Of a stretch of DNA of 41,043 nt, positions 35,200 to 41,043 are shown piece by piece. Every line of letters starts with the position of its first letter. Position 1 is the stretch's first letter. The position numbers were made by a program, and so were the translations under genes. The DNA comes from CAZGRP01 sp964527995. Lineage in GTDB: Bacteria > Zhuqueibacterota > Zhuqueibacteria > Oceanimicrobiales > CAZGRP01. The notes under the pieces are model-generated. The model searched no databases. It saw nothing but the letters and a program-made list of their open reading frames with translations, and was not told where the DNA came from. The DNA lies in contig CAZGRP010000037.1 in the NCBI GenBank assembly GCA_964527995.1, forward strand, positions 1 through 41,043, given 5' to 3'.

Positions 35200-35464
35200 C
35201 GACTATCTTGCGCCGGCTCAGCGGAGCACGGAACCACCGTGGGCATCAGTGGTTAAGTATCGTGGCGCGCGAGCCGCCGCACGCTATAGGCAATCAATGA
35301 GGCCGCACTCCACGGAACTTCGCCCAGCGGTCGCCGCCGCGCGCCCGCTTCGGGGGAGGCCTTTACTGCGACAGTGTCGACGAGGGCCGCCAGGCCGCCT
35401 GTCACACCCGCCCCGTTGTCGGCCCGTCGTTGATCCGCTGCCATTCAACGAGGAGCAAGAACAG

Positions 35465-36682
35465 ATGGCCACAGGCGAACGATCCATTGTTGTCGAGGCG
35501 CTGCCACACATACCGGTGGAACACCAGCAGGTCGAGCTGGTCGAACGCAAGGGGGTCGGGCACCCCGATTCGATTTGCGACGGCATCAGCGAGGAGATCT
35601 CGCTGGCCTTGAACCAGGCCTATCTCGAGGCCGCCGGCCGACTGCTGCACTACAATGTCGACAAGGCGTTGCTGGTAGCTGGAGTGAGCCAGCCACGCAT
35701 CGGCGGCGGCCGCGTGCTGCAGCCGATGCGCTTTGTCCTGGGAGACCGGGCCACGGACAGTGTGGATGGAAAACAGATCCCCGTCGACGAAATCGCCCTG
35801 GAGGCTGCCAGGGAGTGGCTTCGGCGCCACCTGCGCTTCGTCGACCCCGACAAAGATTTCCTACTCCAGAGCGAGCTCCGGCCGGGCTCTCCGGAGCTCC
35901 TCGACATCTTCCGCCGCGACCAGATCGGCGCCAACGACACTTCCGCAGCGGTGGGCTACGCGCCGCTGACGGAAACCGAACGACTGGTGCTGGCTGCCGA
36001 GCAGTATTTGAATGGCGCGGGTTTCAAAGACAGATATCCGGCAGCCGGTGAAGATGTCAAGGTGATGGGTGTGCGGCGAAGTCGCGAGCTGATGATCACC
36101 GTCGCCCTGGCGTTTGTGGATCGCTATGTTAGGTCTGAAGCAGCATACTTCGAGTTGCGGGAGGCGATTCGCCAGGACCTGCAGCAACATCTCCTGCAGC
36201 AGGTCGAGGCTCTGGACGGAATCAAAGTGGAGATCAATACTCTGGATCAGCCGGGGCGCGGTGAGGCCGGCATGTATCTGACCGTGCTTGGCACCTCCGC
36301 CGAGGGAGGCGACGGCGGCCAGGTCGGCCGCGGCAACCGCGTCAGCGGGGTCATTCCCCTCAACCGTCCGGTGAGCAGCGAGGCCGCCGCTGGCAAGAAT
36401 CCGGTCAGCCACGTGGGCAAGATCTATAATCTCCTCAGCTATGAAATCGCCCAGGAAGTATACGGCCAGGTGGAGGGATTGCAGGAGGTATACATCTGGC
36501 TGTGCAGCCAGATCGGCCAGCCGATCGATCAGCCGTGGATCGCCGCGGCACAACTGGTGCTCGCTCCGGGGGTCGACCTCGAGGATGTCCAGCAGCCGGT
36601 CACGGAAGTCATCGACCGAGAGCTGGCAGGCATCGGCTCCTTTGTGGAGCGCCTGATCCACGGCAAGCTAAACGTGTGGTAG
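35465..36682 (+). CDS. mat: Archaeal-type methionine adenosyltransferase
   Basis: This 405-residue enzyme would make S-adenosylmethionine from methionine and ATP. It belongs to the archaeal AdoMet synthetase family, not the bacterial MetK family. ELVERKGVGHPDSICDGISE gives the GHPD motif, HYNVDKALLVAG and GGGRVLQPM follow, and the C-terminal half has GEAGMYLTVLGTSAEGGDGG, GRGNRVSGVIPLNRPVS and AGKNPVSHVGKIYN, all distinctive of that family. The ATG at 35465 is preceded by GAGGAG; upstream in-frame codons belong to the gap. It is monocistronic and ends 4 bp from the convergent efp gene. Whether a bacterial metK also exists elsewhere cannot be told. Confidence 0.92.
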   Translation: MATGERSIVVEALPHIPVEHQQVELVERKGVGHPDSICDGISEEISLALNQAYLEAAGRLLHYNVDKALLVAGVSQPRIGGGRVLQPMRFVLGDRATDSVDGKQIPVDEIALEAAREWLRRHLRFVDPDKDFLLQSELRPGSPELLDIFRRDQIGANDTSAAVGYAPLTETERLVLAAEQYLNGAGFKDRYPAAGEDVKVMGVRRSRELMITVALAFVDRYVRSEAAYFELREAIRQDLQQHLLQQVEALDGIKVEINTLDQPGRGEAGMYLTVLGTSAEGGDGGQVGRGNRVSGVIPLNRPVSSEAAAGKNPVSHVGKIYNLLSYEIAQEVYGQVEGLQEVYIWLCSQIGQPIDQPWIAAAQLVLAPGVDLEDVQQPVTEVIDRELAGIGSFVERLIHGKLNVW

Positions 36683-36686
36683 TCTC

Positions 36687-37253
36687 CTACGCCCGGCCAA
36701 CCCGCTCCACATAGCTCGACGTCCGCGTGTCGATCTTGAGAACGTCCCCTTCCTTGATGAAGGCCGGGACCTGGATCTTTGCGCCGGTCTCCAGCGTGAC
36801 TTGTTTGGTCAGCGCCGTGGCTGTGTCACCCTTCACCGCTGGCTCGGCTTCCACGACTTTGAGCTCGACAAAGTTCGGCAACTGCACCTGAATCGGCCGA
36901 CCTTCGTGCACCAGCACTTTCACCTTGTCCCCTTCGCGCAAGAACTTCGCCAGGTCGCCGACCAACTGCGACGGCACAAAGGTCTGCTCGTACGTTTCAT
37001 CATCCATGAAGTGGTAGTTGCCGTCGTCGGCATAAAGGAACGTCATCGGTCTTTCCTCTAGACGAACCTCCTCGATGACGTCACTCTCGCGAAAGGTGAC
37101 ATCCACGACTTTCCCGGACTTCACGTTCTTTAGTTTGGTGCGCACAAAGGCGTGTCCCTTTCCGGGCTTGACGTGCTGAAACTCGACCAGCATCCACAGG
37201 TCGTTGTTGTACCTCATCACCATGCCGTTGCGGAAGTCAGAAACCGATGCCAC
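36687..37253 (-). CDS. efp: Elongation factor P
   Basis: EF-P binds the ribosome between the P and E sites and relieves stalling at polyproline. The 188-residue length and three beta-barrel domains are normal: domain I with SDFRNGMVMRYNNDLWMLVE and the tip loop VKPGKGHAF, whose Lys 32 is the usual modification site, then YNNDL-to-LREGDKVKVLVHEG, and the C-terminal signature GAKIQVPAFIKEGDVLKIDT. The start is GTG at 37253 with AAGGAGG 5-6 nt upstream. It is monocistronic with a strong promoter 87 nt upstream. No lysine-modifying gene (epmA, earP, ymfI) is in the window, so the modification type is unknown. Poly-Pro stretches occur in neighbouring proteins such as the pseudokinase. Confidence 0.97.
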   Translation of the reverse strand: MASVSDFRNGMVMRYNNDLWMLVEFQHVKPGKGHAFVRTKLKNVKSGKVVDVTFRESDVIEEVRLEERPMTFLYADDGNYHFMDDETYEQTFVPSQLVGDLAKFLREGDKVKVLVHEGRPIQVQLPNFVELKVVEAEPAVKGDTATALTKQVTLETGAKIQVPAFIKEGDVLKIDTRTSSYVERVGRA

Positions 37254-37339
37254 ATTATCCTCCTTCGATCGATGATATTCACGTAGCCTTGTACTTCGCC
37301 AGGCCAGGGCTCTGCCGCGGCCGTAGCGGACACGGGCAA

Positions 37340-37368
37340 AGTATACGAGATTTCGCGGCAAGTTTCAA
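37340..37368 (-). promoter_or_regulatory. Sigma70-type promoter for efp
   Basis: On the minus strand, TTGAAA (37363-37368) and TATACT (37340-37345) are separated by exactly 17 nt. The start would be near 37333, leaving a leader of about 80 nt before the GTG. Confidence 0.65.
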
Positions 37369-37400
37369 CAGAAATTTGACGCCGCACCGGCAGAACATCG

Positions 37401-37430
37401 AGGCCCCGATCCATACCAGCATCGGGGCCT
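37401..37430. terminator. Strong hairpin, probable terminator of the MerA-like operon
   Basis: AGGCCCCGAT (37401-37410) pairs with ATCGGGGCCT (37421-37430) around a 10-nt loop. It lies 80 bp downstream of the membrane protein stop on the minus strand. The T-rich tail (TGTTTGT) is on the plus strand; on the minus strand the tail is CGATGTTC, so termination in the needed direction is less certain. Confidence 0.5.
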
Positions 37431-37510
37431 TGTTTGTCGTGCTTCCAGCGCGCCGGAGGTTCGCGCGCGATATCCGCCCTGCACCGTGGCTCTTGCGATT
37501 TCTTACGGTC

Positions 37511-38248
37511 TCATGCAAGCTCAGCTTTTGTCTCGGCACTCTTTGACGACAGCACTCGCAGGATCGATCCACGTTCCTTCAACCAATGCTGGGTCAGAAG
37601 CCCGAGGACGATGCCGAACGCGATGTGGGCCGCCAGTGTGATCAAGAAAAGTGCAGGCCGACCCGTCTTCACCCCAAAGGGCCCGGCCATCGGAGCCATC
37701 GGCGGTAACGTCATCATGCCCAGCTCCACGAGCAGACCCCAGACGATCGCCCAATACCAGCGTGCTCTCCCAGCCACCAGCGCGTAGAAAATTCCGAAGT
37801 CGGCACCATTGAGGAAGTGGTAGACGAACCCTGTGATCAAGACCACTCCGACCGATGCAGTGGGCCCGGCGATCATTTTGCCAAAGAGAATGGAGGTGTC
37901 CGCTGGCAGCCAGCCATGGATGACCCCGAGCTGCCGGAAAAAGTCCAGCGCAAACGTGGCGATGGCGCCGGCGCCCAGCCCTACCACAATTCGCTCATAG
38001 AGCCACCGGTACCGGCGCCTCGAATAAAGCGCAACAATGATCAGAATGGCCACGGCCGGCAGCAGGACCAGCGGCACGTACCAGCCGGCAAACCGGTGCA
38101 TAAACATGACGACCTGGGGCATCTTCACCAGCCCCTTTCCCCACATCGGAATCCCCGTGGCAAGAAGCAGCAGGAAGATGGGTGCCGCACCTCCAGCCAC
38201 CAGTACCAACAGATAGAGCCATTTTGCCTTTCTGTCGACTTGCATCAT
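37511..38248 (-). CDS. Polytopic membrane protein of unknown function
   Basis: This 245-residue protein has about six to seven hydrophobic segments, beginning WLYLLVLVAGGAAPIFLLLL and including LVLLPAVAILIIVALY, SVGVVLITGFVYHFL and LFLITLAAHIAFGIVLGLL. No metal-binding Cys pairs of MerT/MerC type and no transporter signature are visible; there are His residues in or near helices (MHRFAGWY, FVYHFLN, AAHIAFG). GAGGAGG precedes the ATG. It begins 25 bp after the MerA-like gene and is likely co-transcribed, so it may act with that reductase. I do not recognise the family. Confidence 0.75.
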   Translation of the reverse strand: MMQVDRKAKWLYLLVLVAGGAAPIFLLLLATGIPMWGKGLVKMPQVVMFMHRFAGWYVPLVLLPAVAILIIVALYSRRRYRWLYERIVVGLGAGAIATFALDFFRQLGVIHGWLPADTSILFGKMIAGPTASVGVVLITGFVYHFLNGADFGIFYALVAGRARWYWAIVWGLLVELGMMTLPPMAPMAGPFGVKTGRPALFLITLAAHIAFGIVLGLLTQHWLKERGSILRVLSSKSAETKAELA

Positions 38249-38273
38249 CTCCTCCTCGGTTTGTCAACGACTA

Positions 38274-39677
38274 TCAGACCACACAACAACTCATCTTACT
38301 GATGTCCCGCGTATATGCCTGCGCCGCCAGCTTGATGGCCTCGCTGAGGGTCGGGAAGACGTGCACGGTGTCGACGATGTCGTCGATCGTCAGGCCGAAT
38401 TTCACCGCCAGCGTGGCTTCGTGGATGATGTCCGCCGCCAGAGGGGCAACGATCTCCACGCCCATGATCTTGTGCGTTTCGTGGTGGATGGTCATCTTGA
38501 TGACGCCGCGGGTGTCCTTGACCGCCAGAGCCTTGGGCACCTGATCCATGTACACCGTGCGGCAAAGGCAGGTGCCGTAGCGGCGCACGTACTCTTCCTC
38601 CGACATGCCCACGCCAGCCACCTGCGGCGAGGTGAAGACGGCGTATGGCACTTCCAGGTAGTTGATGGAGCGCTTCTCATCGTTGAGGGCGTTGCCAGCA
38701 GCCAGGTATCCTTCCTTGGCCGCCACGGCTTCCAGGAAGGGTGCGCCGATGACGTCTCCGGCGGCATAGATGTGCGGCAGATCGGTCTGATAAAACTCGT
38801 TCACCTTGACAAAGCGCCCGCGCTCGGTCTCGACCCCGATCTGCTCCAGCCCGATGTCCTGGACATTGCCGACGACGCCGGTGGCCAGGAGCAGTTGCTC
38901 GGCCCGCAAGGTGCGAACGTCCCCTGCGGTCTCGACTTCGGCGAACTTCCATGCTCCTTCGGACCAGACTTTCCGAGTCGTGGCGCCAGTGACGATTTCG
39001 ATCCCTTCGCTGGTCAGGCAGCGATGCAACTCCTGCGAGATTGTGGGGTCGGAAAGAGGCAGAATTCTGTCCATCATCTCCACTACGGTGACGCGGCTGC
39101 CGAAGTGGGTGAACATCTGCGCGAACTCGAGCCCCAGAGGGCCTCCGCCCAGGACGAGGAGCGACTCCGGCAGCTCCTCCAGTTGCAGAATGGTGCGGTT
39201 GGTGAGATAGCCGACCGTGGCCATGCCGTCGATGGGCACCACGTTGGTGGAGGAGCCTGTGGCGATGAGGACCTTCTCGCCGCGCAGCCGGGTGCCGTCG
39301 ACCTCGACTTCGTGCTCCGACACGAGGCGGCCGCGGCCTTCGTAGAGCGTTGTGTGCGGCTGACTGCCGAGGACGTCAACGTAGTTCGATCGGCGAAGCC
39401 GGGCCAGAAGTTCGTTCTTCTCCTCGATCGCCCTGCGGAAGTCCAACTTCCCGGCGCCGATCTCGAGCGCTCCGAATTCATGGTGTTGGGAGTAGTACAA
39501 GATGTTGCTCAGCTCGAGCAAGTGCTTCGTAGGCACACAACCGACGTTGATGCAAGTACCGCCGAGGGGCAAGCCGGCGTTGATCATGGCGGTCTTCGCC
39601 CCCAGCTCGTTGGCGCGCGTAGATGCGGCGAACGCCGCGGCACCCCCGCCCAAAATCACGAAATCGAACGTTTCCAT
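38274..39677 (-). CDS. merA: MerA-like FAD-dependent disulfide oxidoreductase (mercuric reductase type, no HMA domain)
   Basis: This 467-residue flavoprotein of the pyridine nucleotide-disulfide reductase family has FAD motif VILGGGAAAFAAS at the N-terminus, redox cysteines 42 and 47 in GGTCINVGCVPTK, NAD(P) motif LVLGGGPLGLEFAQ, and the dimerisation domain with FTSPQVAGVGMSEEE. The C-terminus ends AYTRDISKMSCCVV: the vicinal Cys pair and preceding Tyr that pass Hg(II) to the active site in mercuric reductase. The N-terminal metal-binding HMA domain of many MerA proteins is absent, which also occurs in known MerA homologues. GGAGGAAAG precedes the ATG at 39677. No merR, merT or merP is seen. 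Hg(II) reduction is likely, but other metals are possible. Confidence 0.87.
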   Translation of the reverse strand: METFDFVILGGGAAAFAASTRANELGAKTAMINAGLPLGGTCINVGCVPTKHLLELSNILYYSQHHEFGALEIGAGKLDFRRAIEEKNELLARLRRSNYVDVLGSQPHTTLYEGRGRLVSEHEVEVDGTRLRGEKVLIATGSSTNVVPIDGMATVGYLTNRTILQLEELPESLLVLGGGPLGLEFAQMFTHFGSRVTVVEMMDRILPLSDPTISQELHRCLTSEGIEIVTGATTRKVWSEGAWKFAEVETAGDVRTLRAEQLLLATGVVGNVQDIGLEQIGVETERGRFVKVNEFYQTDLPHIYAAGDVIGAPFLEAVAAKEGYLAAGNALNDEKRSINYLEVPYAVFTSPQVAGVGMSEEEYVRRYGTCLCRTVYMDQVPKALAVKDTRGVIKMTIHHETHKIMGVEIVAPLAADIIHEATLAVKFGLTIDDIVDTVHVFPTLSEAIKLAAQAYTRDISKMSCCVV

Positions 39678-39740
39678 TAGACTTTCCTCCCTTTTTCGTG
39701 AGGATACCGGGCGCAGTGAATCCGGCGGTACTCCCTTCAA

Positions 39741-40317
39741 GTTGGTAACCTGCCTCGGTTCGATCCGAGAGCTGCCTCAGATATAGTAAGGAGAAAGACA
39801 GGTATTTGTTGAGCATTTGAATATCTGCTCAAGAACTAAACCAGTTCCCCTGTCACAATGTTCCCGGTCCGGCAGAGTTTTCGGTCCAGCTCTGCGGCTC
39901 GCCGGTGCTTGCAGCACCGAATTGGAAATGCCACGAAGACCCCGAACCACACCGGAGAAGCTGAAGAGCAACAAACCCGGGTATTTGGAATCAGAGATTG
40001 GGAATTAAATGCGGGATGTGCAGGCGGGAACGCGTGTTTTTCTACCTTCCCCCACGTTGTCATTCCGATGACCGGCGCATCCGGACGGCGGATCGCTGGC
40101 TTGCGATTCAGCAGTGCCGGGGCTCATGCGCCCGGAGATTCTTTGCTCGGGCGATAGGCACGCAGGGTATGGCCCGGCGGCGCCAGAGCCGAGCCTCACT
40201 CAGGGAGAACGGCCTGAGGGGGAATACTGCTGCAGCCCTCTTGCTCCAGGCGCTCCGCTGGCGCAAATGCCGTCCGCCGGGTAAGGTCGCCGTTCACGCC
40301 AGCCATCGATGATGGCC
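39741..40317. other. Gene-free intergenic region with several inverted repeats
   Basis: About 640 bp separate the MerA-like start from the IorB stop, and no open frame here has a ribosome site or family match. Besides the operator candidate at 39809-39832 there is a perfect hairpin CGGTGCT/AGCACCG (39903-39919). The stretch around 40054-40155, with tcattccga at one end and gagattctttgctcgg at the other, resembles the diverged short intergenic repeats common in many large bacterial genomes. That last point is from memory and needs a genome-wide search. Confidence 0.4.
39809..39832. promoter_or_regulatory. Candidate operator upstream of the MerA-like gene
   Basis: TTGAGCA (39809-39815) and TGCTCAA (39826-39832) form a perfect 7-bp inverted repeat with a 10-bp AT-rich spacer, 132 bp before the ATG. 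Size and composition resemble operators of small metal-responsive repressors such as ArsR/SmtB, but no regulator gene is visible. A weak -10-like TACTAT (39783-39788) lies downstream on the minus strand without a good -35. Confidence 0.4.
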
Positions 40318-40944
40318 TCAGGCCTGCTGATGCAGCATGGCCGAAGAACCGGCATTCTCCTCCACGACCAGCCGGCCGTGCTCGAAAGCCTCCCTGTTCA
40401 CCTGGAAAGCCCTGGCAGGAACCCGCCGGCGAATGGTCTCCATCCAGGCGTCGTCCGGCAGAGGAAGGAAGGTCGACAGCAACCCGAGAACCAGCACGTT
40501 GGCTGCGCGCCGGTTCCCTAACTCTTCAGCGACCCTAGCCGCCTCAACCGTAATGACCCTTTCCGCGACCCGCCGGCATAGCCGATCGATGTTTGCCGGG
40601 TAGACGGCCTCACCGATTCGTACAGACTGCGGCAGGATGCGCTGGTTGTTCATGATGATCGTACCACCCGGCCTTAAGTAGGCAAGGTGCCGCAAAGCCT
40701 CGAGTGGCTCGAAAGCGACGAGGAAATCAGCCTCATGCTTGCTGATCAGCGGCGAGAACACCTCTTCCCCAAAGCGCACATGACTGACCACGCTGCCACC
40801 GCGCTGAGCCATGCCGTGCACTTCGGCCTTCTTCACGTCATACCCGGCCGCCAGCGCCGTCTCGGCAAGAATCTGGCTGGCCAGTAGTACGCCCTGGCCG
40901 CCGACACCGGTGAGGAGGATGTTGTATATTTTCTGCTTCATCAT
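40318..40944 (-). CDS. iorB: Indolepyruvate ferredoxin oxidoreductase beta subunit-like (2-oxoacid oxidoreductase gamma domain)
   Basis: This protein of about 208 residues is the small subunit of a thiamine-diphosphate 2-oxoacid:ferredoxin oxidoreductase. IorA/IorB decarboxylates aryl pyruvates from aromatic amino acids to acyl-CoA while reducing ferredoxin. The family core is clear: YNILLTGVGGQGVLLASQIL, then KKAEVHGMAQRGGSVVSHVR, and FEPLEALRHLAYLRPGGTII. The ATG at 40944 has GAGG 6 nt upstream; 40956 and 40941 are alternatives. The large subunit iorA would be expected upstream on the minus strand, beyond the window edge, and only 99 bp with a tandem repeat are visible there. A gamma subunit of another 2-oxoacid oxidoreductase is the alternative. 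Confidence 0.88.
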   Translation of the reverse strand: MMKQKIYNILLTGVGGQGVLLASQILAETALAAGYDVKKAEVHGMAQRGGSVVSHVRFGEEVFSPLISKHEADFLVAFEPLEALRHLAYLRPGGTIIMNNQRILPQSVRIGEAVYPANIDRLCRRVAERVITVEAARVAEELGNRRAANVLVLGLLSTFLPLPDDAWMETIRRRVPARAFQVNREAFEHGRLVVEENAGSSAMLHQQA

Positions 40945-40986
40945 GGTTGGCCTCATAGTGCTTCGCTTGGTGCGGCTGGGGTTTTC

Positions 40987-41039
40987 TGGAGTGTGGAGTG
41001 TGGAGCGTGGAGTGTTGGAGTGTTGGAGCGATGGAGTGT
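40987..41039. repeat. Short tandem repeat TGGAGYG(T)
   Basis: Seven tandem copies of a 7-8 bp unit run to the window edge: three of TGGAGTG or TGGAGCG (7 bp) followed by four of the same core with one extra base. It starts 43 bp upstream of the IorB ATG and may continue past 41043. It is non-coding in this view. Confidence 0.85.
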
Positions 41040-41043
41040 TGCA

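Noticed and set aside
35003..35464. N-terminal extension of the methionine adenosyltransferase frame
   Set aside because: The frame happens to be open upstream, antisense to yggX, but the family start and a GAGGAG site place translation at 35465.
39750..39770. GGTTCGATCC, a tRNA T-loop-like string
   Set aside because: The flanking bases do not form a T stem of five pairs, and no acceptor, D or anticodon arm is present nearby.

Overview
The window is a gene-dense, GC-rich (by eye about 60%) chromosomal segment from a Gram-negative bacterium. LptE-like, Mla-type lipid transport, sedoheptulose-phosphate isomerase and PpiD/SurA-like genes all point to an outer membrane with lipopolysaccharide. 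The GWxTD-domain protein, many GAF/TPR signalling proteins and a serine/threonine kinase with PEGA repeats fit an Acidobacteriota-like lineage or a related deep-branching phylum. This placement is inferred from gene content, not from a marker-gene tree. I saw no rRNA, tRNA, CRISPR array, insertion sequence or prophage gene.

Layout. (1) 1-1740: a plus-strand secreted or lipoprotein GWxTD protein behind a good sigma70-type promoter. (2) 1853-13953: a long minus-strand run of close or overlapping genes: uvrB, purD, an NAD-dependent sugar epimerase, a sigma-54 activator with an altered GAFTGA loop, LptE-like lipoprotein, membrane glycosyltransferase, TPR protein, M24 peptidase, second glycosyltransferase and aldo/keto reductase. 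(3) 14129-15931: a divergent PpiD-like periplasmic foldase, ending at a bidirectional terminator. (4) 16035-20881: a three-gene signalling operon made of a GAF/PAS sensor with a HisKA domain but no ATPase domain, a receiver-histidine kinase hybrid, and a receiver-GAF-HD-GYP (c-di-GMP phosphodiesterase type) protein. (5) 21445-22497: a lytic transglycosylase behind a strong promoter, a structured leader of about 145 nt and an intrinsic terminator, which together look like an attenuator or small RNA. (6) 22537-27959: a seven-gene minus-strand operon in which an RsbU-like phosphatase, RsbW-like kinase and STAS protein run straight into mlaE, mlaF, mlaD and an auxiliary lipoprotein. (7) 28372-33967: a three-gene plus-strand operon with an apparently active PEGA serine/threonine kinase, a small membrane-anchored TPR protein, and a large TPR protein carrying a degenerate class III cyclase-like domain fused to a pseudokinase. 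(8) 34122-37253: GmhA-like isomerase, YggX-like protein, an archaeal-type methionine adenosyltransferase and elongation factor P. (9) 37511-39677: a MerA-like reductase without the N-terminal HMA domain plus a polytopic membrane protein. (10) 40318-40944: the small subunit (IorB-like) of a 2-oxoacid:ferredoxin oxidoreductase, next to a short tandem repeat at the window edge.

The best candidates for undescribed biology are the kinase/pseudocyclase-pseudokinase operon, the partner-switching module joined to a lipid-transport ABC system through one STAS protein, and the leader RNA of the lytic transglycosylase. All functional statements come from motifs read by eye. No database search or fold calculation was run.
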